Source: CAVTBT01 sp963733065 (lineage in GTDB: Bacteria > Actinomycetota > Thermoleophilia > Gaiellales > Gaiellaceae). Taken from it: DNA of 64,000 nt. Shown in pieces: positions 51,700-60,382 of the stretch; within the stretch, counting starts at the first letter, position 1; each line of letters opens with the position of its first letter. Position numbers and translations under genes: made by a program. Where the stretch lies: the NCBI GenBank assembly GCA_963733065.1, contig CAVTBT010000005.1, positions 124,001-188,000 on the forward strand, read 5' to 3'. The notes under the pieces were generated by a model that was not told the origin of the DNA, made no database searches, and saw only the letters and a program-made list of their open reading frames with translations.

Positions 51700-51909
51700 A
51701 ACTTGCACCGGCCGGACGCCAGGCCGTGATGCAAGGGGCGCACCAACGGAGGCGCGTTTCGCTACAAAACGAGGAGCGTGGCTGGGCCGCAGAGCCACGA
51801 GTCTCGAAAGCATCGCCCTCCGATGGTTGCCAGCCTCACCGCGGATCGATCCCCGGAGCCGCAGCCGGGGACGATCCCTGGTCCGGAGCGGGCCCCTGGC
51901 CCGCTCCGG
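51700..51909 (+). ncRNA. Candidate structured small RNA, about 210 nt
   Basis: Behind the strong promoter lies a chain of hairpins. CTTGCA/TGCAAG with CGGCC/GGCCG forms one (51702-51735). CGTTT/AAACG (51755-51771), CGTGGCT/AGCCACG (51777-51799) and CATCG/CGATG (51811-51825) follow. GGATCG-A-TCCCCGG pairs with CCGGGGA-CGATCC (51843-51877, 13 bp with one bulged A). The last is a 12-bp stem at 51883-51909. The frames here have no ribosome site and no protein-like sequence. I recognise no known RNA family (not tmRNA, SRP, RNase P or 6C). Transcription start is estimated from the -10 box. Confidence 0.6.
51883..51909 (+). terminator. 12-bp terminator-like hairpin at the end of the candidate RNA
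   Basis: CCGGAGCGGGCC (51883-51894) and GGCCCGCTCCGG (51898-51909) form a perfect stem with loop CCT. There is no T-run after it, as is common in high-GC actinobacteria. Confidence 0.65.
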
Positions 51910-51918
51910 CCGTTAACG

Positions 51919-51957
51919 AGGGCTGCCCGAGCAGCTGGCTAGGGCTGCCCGAGCAGC
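51919..51957. repeat. 17-bp direct repeat at the TetR gene end
   Basis: AGGGCTGCCCGAGCAGC occurs at 51919-51935 and 51941-51957, 22 bp apart. The second copy encodes the last residues of the TetR protein. Each contains a small hairpin (GCTGC/GCAGC). It looks like a local tandem duplication of the gene end. Confidence 0.7.
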
Positions 51958-52544
51958 CAGCGCTGCCGCTGCTCCGTGATCCGGTCGAGGTCGCCGGCCC
52001 GAAGCACGCCCCCGAGCCGATCGGCGACCGACAGCAGCAGCGCGCCGCCGATGTAGATCCAGGCCTCGGCGTCGACGTCGCGGTCGGCAGGCACAGCGCC
52101 GGCCTCCTGGGCCCTGCGGAGCAGCCCGGCGATCACGTCGTGCACCTCTCGCATGTGATCGCGCATGCGGCGCTGCATGTCCGCGTCCTCGCCCGCCTCG
52201 TTGATCGCCTGCAGCCAGAGGTTCGGGACGAGCACCTTGGAGCGACGGACGGCGACCGCGGTCTCGGCGAAGACGTCCTCGCCGGTTGCCGCCGTCAGGG
52301 TGGCGAACTTCGCCTCGAAGACACCCCGCAGCTCACCCCACGCGCTGTCGAGGCACGCGAAGTAGAGCTCGCGCTTGGACGGGAAGTGCCGGTACAGGAT
52401 CGGCTCGGAGACGCCCGCCTCGCGCGCGATCTCGGCGGTGGTTGCCGCCGCATAGCTGCGCGAGGCGAAGACGCGAACGGCAGCGGCGACGATGGCAAGG
52501 CGACGCTCGGCGGCAGGCAGCCGGGTCGGGGATGTGGTGCTCAC
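51939..52544 (-). CDS. TetR-family transcriptional regulator
   Basis: This 201-residue regulator has the N-terminal TetR HTH (RLAIVAAAVRVFASRSYAAA, TTAEIAREAGVSEPILYRHF) and a helical ligand domain. It is translated from the same transcript as the MFS efflux gene, with a 4-bp overlap, and is the likely repressor of that operon through the operator at 53989-54017. The inducer is unknown. Confidence 0.92.
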   Translation of the reverse strand: MSTTSPTRLPAAERRLAIVAAAVRVFASRSYAAATTAEIAREAGVSEPILYRHFPSKRELYFACLDSAWGELRGVFEAKFATLTAATGEDVFAETAVAVRRSKVLVPNLWLQAINEAGEDADMQRRMRDHMREVHDVIAGLLRRAQEAGAVPADRDVDAEAWIYIGGALLLSVADRLGGVLRAGDLDRITEQRQRWLLGQP

Positions 52545-53971
52545 GCCGCGACCTCCGACGAGGCAGCCGCCGCGGGCTGTTCATCGCGTTCGTGCGGCCG
52601 CACCAGAGCGGCAGCGACGCCGGCGCCCACGAAGGCGATCGCGGACGCGACCAGGAGCGCCTGCTCGAAGCCGTCCATGAACGCATCCACGCTGATCCGG
52701 CCGCCGGCCGCGTGGGCCATGATCGCGCCCATCAACGCGATGCCGACTGAGCCGCCGACCTGACGGAACGCGTTCAGCACGGCCGAGCCGACGCCGGCCT
52801 TGGCGACCGGCACCGCGCGCGTGGCCGCGGCGGCGCTCGGCGTCATCGTCAGCGACATGCCGGCGCCGCCGATCAGCATCGCCGGCAGCAGCGACCAGTA
52901 CGACTCGTCGGGACCGAGCTGCGAGAAGTAGACGAGCTGCACGGCGAGGAGCGTCATGCCGGTGGTCATCAGCCATCGCGACCCCGCGCGGTCGGACACG
53001 CGACCCGCGACGGGCGCCAGCAGGATGATCAGGATCGTCATCGGCAGGAACGCCGCCCCCGCCTGGACGGCCGAGTAGCCGAGCACGTTCTGCATGTAGA
53101 GCGAGACGAAGAAGAAGACGCCGAACATCGCGAGCGCGACGAGCAGCACGACGAGGTTCGCGCCCGTGTACGTGCTGTTGCGGAAGAGGGTCAGGTCGAG
53201 CATGGGCGCACGCTGACGGCGCTCGAGGAGCACGAAGGCGCCGAGGGAGACGGCGGCCACCACGAACGAGCCGACGATCCGTGCTGAGCCCCAGCCGTAC
53301 GTGTTCGCCTCGATCAGCCCGTACGTCAGGGCGAAGAGGCCGAGTGCGGACGTCACGAGCCCGGGCAGGTCCATGCGAACGTGCGTCTCGTCGCGCGTCT
53401 CCTCGATGAAGAGGACGCTGGCGACAACCGCGAGCACGCCGACCGGGATGTTGACGAAGAAGATCCACTCCCAGCCGACGTGGTCCGTGAGCAGCCCGCC
53501 GACGAGGGGGCCGATCGCCAGCGCGAGCGCCGAGACCCCGGCCCAGATGCCGATCGCGGTGCCGCGCTGCCGAGGCGGGAAGGTCGCGGCGATGATCGAC
53601 AGCGTCGCCGGGTTCATGAGCGCCGCGCCTGCGCCCTGCACGACGCGCGCGGCGATCAGCTGGTCCTCGCTGCCCGCCAGGCCGCAGGCGAGCGACGCGG
53701 CGGTGAAGACGACGATGCCGACCACGAAGATGAGCCGGCGGCCGTACGCGTCCGCGAGCTTGCCGCCGATCAGCATCAACGCGGCGAAGGTCAGCGCGTA
53801 GCCGGTCACGATCCATTCGAGCGAGGAAAGATCGGCGCCGAGCTCGCGCTGGATCGAGGGCAGCGCGACGTTCACGACGGTGTTGTCGAGCATGATCATG
53901 AACAGCCCGAACGACACCGCGGCCAGCGTCCACCACTTCCGCTGCGCCTCTGGAATGATGCTCAGTCGCAT
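52541..53971 (-). CDS. DHA2-family MFS drug exporter (EmrB/QacA type)
   Basis: This 476-residue protein has 14 hydrophobic helices. The DHA2 signatures are DNTVVNVALPSIQRELGADL in helix 1, GGKLADAYGRRLIFVVG (motif A) and WEWIFFVNIPVGVLAV. It should export drugs or toxic hydrophobic compounds by proton antiport. It is divergent from the acyl-CoA synthetase gene, with a 50-bp shared control region. Confidence 0.94.
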   Translation of the reverse strand: MRLSIIPEAQRKWWTLAAVSFGLFMIMLDNTVVNVALPSIQRELGADLSSLEWIVTGYALTFAALMLIGGKLADAYGRRLIFVVGIVVFTAASLACGLAGSEDQLIAARVVQGAGAALMNPATLSIIAATFPPRQRGTAIGIWAGVSALALAIGPLVGGLLTDHVGWEWIFFVNIPVGVLAVVASVLFIEETRDETHVRMDLPGLVTSALGLFALTYGLIEANTYGWGSARIVGSFVVAAVSLGAFVLLERRQRAPMLDLTLFRNSTYTGANLVVLLVALAMFGVFFFVSLYMQNVLGYSAVQAGAAFLPMTILIILLAPVAGRVSDRAGSRWLMTTGMTLLAVQLVYFSQLGPDESYWSLLPAMLIGGAGMSLTMTPSAAAATRAVPVAKAGVGSAVLNAFRQVGGSVGIALMGAIMAHAAGGRISVDAFMDGFEQALLVASAIAFVGAGVAAALVRPHERDEQPAAAASSEVAA

Positions 53972-53988
53972 GTCAGAGCCTTTCGACG

Positions 53989-54017
53989 TTAGCGACCACT
54001 AAGTTAGCAAGCGCTAG
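53989..54017. promoter_or_regulatory. Tandem operator-like dyads between the MFS and acyl-CoA synthetase genes
   Basis: TTAGCGACCACTAA (53989-54002) and TTAGCAAGCGCTAG (54004-54017) are adjacent short dyads with TTAG/CTAA and TAGC/GCTA ends. They fill the space between two divergent genes and probably bind the TetR regulator, which would then control both directions. Confidence 0.55.
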
Positions 54018-54021
54018 GTTC

Positions 54022-55953
54022 GTGACCACGGAGGCAACCGTCAAGTTCACGTGGCAGCCGAGCGCGGAGCAGCGCGGCTCCGCGAATGTCGCGCGCCTGG
54101 CGGCTCGGCTCGGCTGCGACGACTTCGCAGCGCTCCATCGGCTCTCGGTCGAGGAGCCGGACCGCTTCTGGGCGGAGGTCGTCGACGATCTCGGCATCGC
54201 GTTCTCGGAGCGCTGGGAGCGCGTGCTGGACGACTCGGACGGGATCGAGCGGGCCCGCTGGTTCGTCGGCGGCCGCGTGAACGTCGCGCGCGTGTGCGTC
54301 CACCGCTGGGCGGACGAGCGGCCCGACGACGAGGCGGCCGTGTGGCAGGCGGAGGACGGCGAGCGGCGGTCGCTGACCTGGAGCGAGCTTTCCCGCGAGG
54401 TCTACCGCCTCGCCGAGGGGCTCGCCTCGCTCGGCGTCGGCGAGGGCGACGCCGTGGGCGTCTATCTGCCGATGGCGCCCGAGGCCGCGATCGCGTCGCA
54501 TGCCCTCGCACACCTGGGGGCGGTGCAGGTGCCGATCTTCTCCGGCTTCGCCGCACCGGCCGTCGGCGCGCGACTCGCGGACGCCAGGGCGAAGGTGCTC
54601 ATCACCGCCGACGGCACGCTGCGGCGAGGGCAGGCGGTCGCCATGAAGGCGATCGCCGACGAGGCGCTCCGCGATGCGCCGACCGTCGCGCGCACGGTCG
54701 TCTGGCAGCGGCTCGGGCTCGACGACGTGCCGATGGTCGGCGGCCGCGACGTGTTCTGGGAAGCGCTCGTCGAGGACCGCGAGGGAGCAGTGGAGCCGGT
54801 CGAGGTCGAGAGCGAGACCCCGTACCTGCTCGCCTACACCTCCGGCACCACGGGCCGTCCGAAGGGCGCGCTCCACGTCCAGGGCGGCTTCCTCGTGTCG
54901 ATCGCCCGCGAGGTCGCGTACCAGTCGGACGTCCGCGCCGGCGACCGCGTGCTCTTCGCCACCGACATGGGCTGGATCATGGGGCCGTGGACGGTCGTGG
55001 GCAGCGGCGCGCTCGGCGCGACTGCCGTCTACCTCGAGGGGGCGCCGGACTGGCCGGCCGACCGCCTGTGGCGGCTCGTCGAGTCGGAGCGCGTGACGAT
55101 GCTCGGCGTCTCGCCGACGCTCGTGCGGGCGCTGATCCCGAAGGGCGAGCCGACGGCGGACCTGTCGTCGCTCCGCGCCGTCACGACGACCGGTGAGCCG
55201 TGGAACCGCGGCCCGTACGACTGGCTCGACCGGGAGGTCTGCGGCGGCGGCCGGATCCCGATCGTGAACATCTCCGGCGGCACCGAGGTCGGGGCATGCT
55301 TCCTTTCCGTGACGCCGCTCGAGCCGACGAAGCCCTGCTCGCTCGGCTTCCCCGCGCTCGGCCTGGCGATGGACGTCTACGGCCCGGATGGCCGGCCGGT
55401 GCGCGGCGAGGTCGGCGAGCTCGTCTGCACCAGGCCGTGGCCGGGGATGACGCGCGGCATCTGGGACGACGACGAGCGGTACCTGGCGACCTACTGGAGT
55501 CGCTTCCCGGGGGTCTGGACGCACGGCGACTGGGCCTCGGTCGACGAGGACGGCTACTGGTTCCTCCACGGCCGGTCGGACGACACGCTGAACATCGCGG
55601 GGAAGCGGATCGGCCCGGCGGAGCTCGAGTCGGCCGCCCTGAACGACCCGGCCGTTGCCGAGGCGGCGGCCATCGGCGTGCCGCACGACGTGAAGGGGGA
55701 AGTGGCCTGGGTGTTCGTGGTCGGCAAGCCGGACGCGACCGTCGACCCGGAGTCGGTGGCGCGCCACATCGCGGACGAGCTCGGCAAGGCGTTCCGCCCC
55801 TCCCGCGTGGTGGTCGTGCCCTCGCTGCCGAAGACACGGAGCGCCAAGATCGTCCGCCGCGCCGTGCGGGCGACGGCGCTCGGCGCGGATCCCGGTGACC
55901 TGTCGACGCTCGAGAACCCGGAGTCGCTGGAGGGGATCAGGCATGCCGTCTGA
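54022..55953 (+). CDS. Acetyl-CoA/acyl-CoA synthetase (AMP-forming)
   Basis: This 643-residue ligase activates a carboxylic acid to its CoA thioester through an acyl-AMP. The adenylate motif is YTSGTTGRPKGALHVQGG. GGTEVGACF, DTLNIAGKRIGPAELE and the C-terminal Lys in PKTRSAKIVRR are the other core motifs. The N-terminal part FWAEVVDDLGIAFSERWERV is of the acetyl-CoA synthetase type. It begins at GTG 54022 and overlaps an SDR gene. The substrate may be acetate or another short acid. Confidence 0.94.
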   Translation: MTTEATVKFTWQPSAEQRGSANVARLAARLGCDDFAALHRLSVEEPDRFWAEVVDDLGIAFSERWERVLDDSDGIERARWFVGGRVNVARVCVHRWADERPDDEAAVWQAEDGERRSLTWSELSREVYRLAEGLASLGVGEGDAVGVYLPMAPEAAIASHALAHLGAVQVPIFSGFAAPAVGARLADARAKVLITADGTLRRGQAVAMKAIADEALRDAPTVARTVVWQRLGLDDVPMVGGRDVFWEALVEDREGAVEPVEVESETPYLLAYTSGTTGRPKGALHVQGGFLVSIAREVAYQSDVRAGDRVLFATDMGWIMGPWTVVGSGALGATAVYLEGAPDWPADRLWRLVESERVTMLGVSPTLVRALIPKGEPTADLSSLRAVTTTGEPWNRGPYDWLDREVCGGGRIPIVNISGGTEVGACFLSVTPLEPTKPCSLGFPALGLAMDVYGPDGRPVRGEVGELVCTRPWPGMTRGIWDDDERYLATYWSRFPGVWTHGDWASVDEDGYWFLHGRSDDTLNIAGKRIGPAELESAALNDPAVAEAAAIGVPHDVKGEVAWVFVVGKPDATVDPESVARHIADELGKAFRPSRVVVVPSLPKTRSAKIVRRAVRATALGADPGDLSTLENPESLEGIRHAV

Positions 55954-56713
55954 GTCGCTCCAGGGCGTGGCGCTCGTCACCGGCGGCGGCCGGGGCATCG
56001 GCGAGTGGGTGGCGCGTGAGCTTGCCGCCTCGGGCATGCGGGTCGCGGTCACCGGCAGGACCACCGAGCAGGTCGAGGCGGTTGCAGGCGACATCGACGG
56101 GCTCGCGCTGACGGGCGACGTGGCGCGGGAGACAGACGTCGAGCGCTGGGTCGCCCGCACCGAGGCGGAGCTCGGCCCGATCGACCTGCTGGTGGCGAAC
56201 GCGGGCATCGCGGCGAACGAGGACTCGGCGTGGGAGATCGACCCGGACGAGTGGTGGCGTGTGCAGGAGGTCAACGTGCTCGGCGTGTTCCGCACCTGTC
56301 GGGCGGCGATCCCGGGCATGATCGGGCGCGGCGCCGGGCGCATCGTGATCACCGGTAGCGGCGCGTCCTATCTCCCGGGAGCGAGCGCGACCGCCTACAC
56401 GACCAGCAAGGCGGCCGTCTGCCGGTTCGGCGAGACGCTGGCGGCACAGCTGCAGCCTCACGGCGTCACGGTGTTCGTCATCAGCCCCGGTCTCGTCCGG
56501 ACCGAGATGACGGAGGACCGGTTCCCGGAAGACGCGCCGTGGACGCCGCCCGAATGCGCACCGCGCCTCGTCGCCGCCCTGGCGACCGGACGGTTCGACG
56601 CCCTCGCCGGGCGCTATCTGCACGCGGAGCACGACCCGCCGGACGAGCTCGAGCAGCGCATCGAGGCGATCCTCGCCGACGACCTGAACGCGATCCGCCT
56701 GCGGCGCGGCTAG
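55943..56713 (+). CDS. Short-chain dehydrogenase/reductase
   Basis: This 256-residue SDR has VTGGGRGIGEWVARELA, the NAG motif LLVANAGIAAN, the catalytic Ser in ITGSGASYLPG and Tyr/Lys in YTTSKAAV. It overlaps the acyl-CoA synthetase gene by 11 bp, so the two are one operon and may act in the same pathway. The substrate is unknown. Confidence 0.94.
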   Translation: MPSESLQGVALVTGGGRGIGEWVARELAASGMRVAVTGRTTEQVEAVAGDIDGLALTGDVARETDVERWVARTEAELGPIDLLVANAGIAANEDSAWEIDPDEWWRVQEVNVLGVFRTCRAAIPGMIGRGAGRIVITGSGASYLPGASATAYTTSKAAVCRFGETLAAQLQPHGVTVFVISPGLVRTEMTEDRFPEDAPWTPPECAPRLVAALATGRFDALAGRYLHAEHDPPDELEQRIEAILADDLNAIRLRRG

Positions 56714-57402
56714 CCCGCCGCCGGCAGCGGCTCGATCCATGTCTGCCGTGCGACCGCGCACGGCGTGCCGTCGGCGCCGAGGAGCGCCGTTCCCGCGTAC
56801 AGCTTGCGGCCGTCCGACCCGAGGTTCCAGCCGACGACGACACACTCCTCACCGTCGTGCGGCAGGCGGTCGATGCGCGCAGCCATGCGCCCGAGGACGA
56901 CCGTGCCGCGGTTCGGGTACCCGGCGGCGAAGGCACCGGGACAGTCGATCGCCGCCCAGACGATCTCCGGCGCCACCTCACGGGCGTCCCATGGGGCGGC
57001 GACCACGCCGGGCCGCACGCCGCCGGCGAAGATCCGCAGGCCGTCGCCGGGCTCGCGAAGCGGTCCGCACACGAAGCAGCGCGGGAACTCGTGCTCGTCG
57101 AAGCCCGTGTAGAGCGCCGTCGCGTGGCGTGCCTGCTCGCGGGAGACCCGTGGCGGGTCGAGGTCGACCTCGGCCGGAGTGGCCGAGGCGACGACCGCAT
57201 CGCCGTCCCGCACGACCACCTCACCATTCTCGCGGGAAACCGTGAGCGGCGTGTCGAGCGGCGGCGGCAGGCGCAGCGTCACCTCCACGGCGGGGGCGTC
57301 GACGAACGCGGCGACTCGCCCACATGCGTAGCCGCCGTTCCCCGAGCCGTCGGGCCCGGCGAAGCGTGCGCCGATCTCGATGTTTTCGCCTGACAGTCGC
57401 AA
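56710..57402 (-). CDS. Thioesterase-like (hotdog fold) protein
   Basis: This protein (about 230 residues from TTG 57402) contains GSGNGGYACGRVAAF near the N-terminus and PRCFVCGPLREPGDGLRIFAG in the middle, a pattern I associate with actinobacterial thioesterase-superfamily proteins. Its C-terminal half has VVLGRMAARIDRLPHDGEECV. The start is uncertain, as no ATG or GTG is well placed. It converges on the SDR and is divergent from nadE. Confidence 0.75.
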   Translation of the reverse strand: MRLSGENIEIGARFAGPDGSGNGGYACGRVAAFVDAPAVEVTLRLPPPLDTPLTVSRENGEVVVRDGDAVVASATPAEVDLDPPRVSREQARHATALYTGFDEHEFPRCFVCGPLREPGDGLRIFAGGVRPGVVAAPWDAREVAPEIVWAAIDCPGAFAAGYPNRGTVVLGRMAARIDRLPHDGEECVVVGWNLGSDGRKLYAGTALLGADGTPCAVARQTWIEPLPAAG

Positions 57403-57420
57403 ACCAGTAGGATCGAAGAC

Positions 57421-59115
57421 GTGCGGCTCGCCCTCGCCCAGATCAACACCATCGTCGGCGACCTGGACGCAAACCGCAGCCACATTCTCGCGGCTCTCGA
57501 CCAGGCGCGCACGGCAAGCGCCGACCTCGTGCTCTTCCCCGAGCTCGCCGTCACGGGCTACCCGCCGGAGGACCTCCTTCTGCGGCCGGGCTTCCTGCGC
57601 GCCGCCCGCGAGGCAATGAAGGCGATCGCCGCGGCCTCCACGGGCACCACCGCACTCGTCGGCGTGCCCTGGTTGGACCGCGACCTCGCCAACGCGTGCG
57701 CGGTCTGCAGCGGCGGCGAGCTCACGGCGCTGTACCGCAAGCGCTACCTCCCCAACTACGGCGTCTTCGACGAGCACCGTTACTTCGCCGCCGGCCGCGA
57801 CCACGTGCTGCTGCGAATGGGCGAGACGCTGATCGGGCCGACGATCTGCGAGGACATCTGGCAGCCGGGACCTCCGGCAACGGATCTCGCGCTCGCGGGC
57901 GCGCAGTTGATCGTGAACCTCTCGGCGTCGCCCTACCACGTCGGCAAGGCCGAGGACCGGGAGGAGATGTTGATCACGCGGGCGCGTGACAACAGCTGCT
58001 TCCTGGCCTTCTGCAACGCGGTCGGCGGGCAGGACGAGCTCATCTTCGACGGCCACTCGGTGGTGCTGGACGACGAGGGCGAGGTGATCGCGCGCGCCCC
58101 CGGGTTCGAGGAGGCGCTGCTGATCGTCGACATCGAGCCGACCGAGGCGACGGGGCGGCGGCTGCGCGACCTCCGGCGCCGCGAGCTCGCGGAGGAGCGA
58201 GACGTCCCGGCCATCCCGACCGTCGATCTCGGCCCCGATGCGTGGCAGAGCGACGAGCGGACCGGCGTGGCCGTCCCGTTCGAGCCGCCCCTCGAGCAGA
58301 TGCGCCGCGCGCTCGTGCTCGGGCTGCGCGACTACGTGCGCAAGAACGGCTTCGGCGACGTCGTCGTCGCCGTGTCAGGCGGGATCGACTCGGCCGTCAC
58401 CGCCGCCCTCTGCGCGCAGGCGCTCGGCCCGGAACGCGTCCACTGCGTCTCGATGCCGTCGGAGTTCTCGTCGGTGGAGACACGCTCGGACGCAAGGCTG
58501 CTGGCTGCGAACCTGGGCAGCGACTTTCGCGAGCTGCCGATCGACGACCTCATCTATACCTTCAACGACGTGCTCGGCGGCCTCGAAGGCGTGGCGGCCG
58601 AGAACGTCCAGGCCCGCATCCGCGGAGTGCTGCTGATGGCGCTCTCGAACACGCACGGCTGGCTCGTCGTGTCGACCGGCAACAAGTCGGAGCTCGCCGT
58701 CGGCTACTCGACGCTCTACGGAGACATGGTCGGCGGCTTCTCGCTGCTGAAGGACGTCTTCAAGACGGATGTGTTCAGACTGGCGCGGTACCTCAACGAG
58801 CTCGCCCGCGGCGAGCTGGTTCCGGTCACGACGATCGAGCGCGCACCGAGTGCGGAGCTCCGCGCCGGCCAGCGCGACCAGGACTCGCTGCCCCCGTATC
58901 CCGAGCTCGACCGGGTGCTCGAGGCCTACGTCGAGCTCGACCGCTCGCGCGACGAGCTGCTCGCCGAGTTCGACCCGGCCGTGGTCGACCGGGCGCTCGC
59001 GCTCGTCGACCGCGCCGAGTACAAGCGCCGCCAGGCACCCCCGGGGGTCAAGCTCCGGCCCAAGGCCTTCGGCCGGGACCGCCGCACGCCCATCACGAAC
59101 CGCTGGCGGGGTTGA
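57421..59115 (+). CDS. nadE: Glutamine-dependent NAD+ synthetase
   Basis: NadE (564 residues) makes NAD+ from deamido-NAD. Residues 1-270 are the nitrilase-type glutaminase domain with triad Glu41 (FPELAVTGYPPEDLL), Lys107 (LYRKRYLPNYGVFDE) and Cys143 (TICEDIWQPG). The synthetase domain has the P-loop SGGIDSAVTAAL and STGNKSELAVGYSTLYGDM. GTG 57421 lies 7 nt behind TAGGAT. Confidence 0.97.
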   Translation: MRLALAQINTIVGDLDANRSHILAALDQARTASADLVLFPELAVTGYPPEDLLLRPGFLRAAREAMKAIAAASTGTTALVGVPWLDRDLANACAVCSGGELTALYRKRYLPNYGVFDEHRYFAAGRDHVLLRMGETLIGPTICEDIWQPGPPATDLALAGAQLIVNLSASPYHVGKAEDREEMLITRARDNSCFLAFCNAVGGQDELIFDGHSVVLDDEGEVIARAPGFEEALLIVDIEPTEATGRRLRDLRRRELAEERDVPAIPTVDLGPDAWQSDERTGVAVPFEPPLEQMRRALVLGLRDYVRKNGFGDVVVAVSGGIDSAVTAALCAQALGPERVHCVSMPSEFSSVETRSDARLLAANLGSDFRELPIDDLIYTFNDVLGGLEGVAAENVQARIRGVLLMALSNTHGWLVVSTGNKSELAVGYSTLYGDMVGGFSLLKDVFKTDVFRLARYLNELARGELVPVTTIERAPSAELRAGQRDQDSLPPYPELDRVLEAYVELDRSRDELLAEFDPAVVDRALALVDRAEYKRRQAPPGVKLRPKAFGRDRRTPITNRWRG

Positions 59116-59124
59116 CGTGGCCCA

Positions 59125-59146
59125 ACCGTAAGTAGTAACTTACGGT
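59125..59146 (+). promoter_or_regulatory. 22-bp palindromic operator of the ArsR-SRPBCC operon
   Basis: ACCGTAAGT (59125-59133) and ACTTACGGT (59138-59146) are perfect 9-bp arms around AGTA. A -35 TTGACG is at 59112-59117 and a -10-like TAACTT at 59136-59141 lies inside the palindrome. The GTG at 59149 is 7 nt behind that -10, so the mRNA is likely leaderless and autoregulated. Confidence 0.75.
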
Positions 59147-59148
59147 AA

Positions 59149-59463
59149 GTGACGACTAACGCTCACCCTCTGGACGTCCTGGGCGACCGCACGAGGCGCG
59201 AGATCTTCGAGCGTCTGCACGGAGGGCCTCGTGCAGTGGTCGAGCTGGCCGACGGACTCCCGGTCAGCCGCCCCGCGGTCTCCCAGCATCTGCGCGTCCT
59301 GAAGGAGGCGGGGCTCGTCGTCGACCGCAAGGTCGGAACGCGCCGGCTGTACGAGGTCGCTCCGGACGGCCTCCTCGGCCTGCGCGAGTGGTTCGACGAA
59401 TTCTGGAGCGACGCGCTCGCTGCCTTCAAGGACGCAGCGGAGCGGAAAGCGAGGGAGACATGA
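59149..59463 (+). CDS. ArsR-family regulator (SRPBCC-associated type)
   Basis: This 104-residue winged-helix protein has PLDVLGDRTRREIFERLHGG, the recognition region GLPVSRPAVSQHLRVLKEAG and the wing RKVGTRRLYEVAPDGL. It has no metal-binding cysteines. This subtype usually sits with AHSA1/SRPBCC proteins, as here. It overlaps the next gene by 4 bp. Confidence 0.92.
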   Translation: MTTNAHPLDVLGDRTRREIFERLHGGPRAVVELADGLPVSRPAVSQHLRVLKEAGLVVDRKVGTRRLYEVAPDGLLGLREWFDEFWSDALAAFKDAAERKARET

Positions 59464-59924
59464 GCACGATGGTGATCGAGCCCGTACGGCAGGGCGTCAC
59501 CGTGCCGCTCGGCGTCGACGAGGCGTGGCGGCTGTTCACGGCGGAGACGGCGACGTGGTGGCCGCTGCCCACCAGGTCGGTCTACGAGCAGGAGGCACGC
59601 GACGTGCAGATCGAGCCCGGTGTGGGCGGCGAGATGTTCGAGACCTCCGCGATAGGGGAGCGGGCGCACTGGGCGCGCGTGCTCGAGTGGGAGCCGCCGC
59701 AGCGGCTCGTGCTCGCCTGGCGGGTCAACCCGGCCACGCCGGCGCCGACCGAGCTCGAGGTCACGTTCGCGCCGGTCACAGGCGGCACGCGAGTGGAGAT
59801 CGAGCACAGGACATTGGAGCGGCTCGGCGAGGACGGCCGGGCGGCTCGCGACCTGTACGCGGGCGGCTGGCAGGAGGTGCTCGAAGCCTTCGCGAACGCC
59901 ACCGGCAGGAAGGAGACGACATGA
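59460..59924 (+). CDS. SRPBCC/AHSA1-domain protein
   Basis: This 154-residue protein has the START-like SRPBCC fold with VPLGVDEAWRLFTAETATWW at the start and WARVLEWEPPQRLVLAWRV in the middle. The fold binds hydrophobic ligands. It is the first of two tandem paralogues behind an ArsR regulator. The function is unknown. Confidence 0.9.
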   Translation: MSTMVIEPVRQGVTVPLGVDEAWRLFTAETATWWPLPTRSVYEQEARDVQIEPGVGGEMFETSAIGERAHWARVLEWEPPQRLVLAWRVNPATPAPTELEVTFAPVTGGTRVEIEHRTLERLGEDGRAARDLYAGGWQEVLEAFANATGRKETT

Positions 59925-60379
59925 GCAGCGTCACGATTGCCCCGGTCCGCCGCTCTGTCGGCGTCGACTGCGATCTCGAGCACGCCTGGGAGGTGTTCAC
60001 GACCGGCATCTTCACGTGGTGGCCGAGCGAGACGCACTCGCTCTCGCACGACGCCGTGCGGGACGTCGTGTTCGAAGGCCAGGTCGGCGGCCAGGTGTAC
60101 GAGGTGGACGCCGACGGCGCGAAGCACTACTGGGCAGACGTCCTCGTCTGGGAGCCGCCGCACCGGCTGGTGCTGGGCTGGAACGTGGGCGAGCACCGCA
60201 GCGAGCCGACCGAGGTCGAGGTCCGCTTCAGCGCGTTCGAGGACGGCGCCGGCACGCGGGTCGAGCTCGAGCACCGCGGCTGGGAGCGCTGGCCGGACGG
60301 CGAGCAGGCGCGCGAGGGCTACCACACGGGCTGGGAGATCGTGCTCGGCCGCTACGGCGAGCACCTGGGAACCGCCTAG
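59921..60379 (+). CDS. SRPBCC/AHSA1-domain protein, paralogue of the preceding gene
   Basis: This 152-residue protein shares the block WPSETHSLSHDAVRDVVFEG and WADVLVWEPPHRLVLGWNV with its neighbour, so the pair arose by duplication. Its ATG overlaps the previous stop by 4 bp. The ligand and role are unknown. Confidence 0.9.
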   Translation: MSSVTIAPVRRSVGVDCDLEHAWEVFTTGIFTWWPSETHSLSHDAVRDVVFEGQVGGQVYEVDADGAKHYWADVLVWEPPHRLVLGWNVGEHRSEPTEVEVRFSAFEDGAGTRVELEHRGWERWPDGEQAREGYHTGWEIVLGRYGEHLGTA

Positions 60380-60382
60380 CTC

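Noticed and set aside
51665..51916. An 83-codon frame starting at 51665 in the candidate RNA region
   Set aside because: It would begin inside the -35 box, has no ribosome site, and its composition is Arg/Ser-rich without any protein motif.
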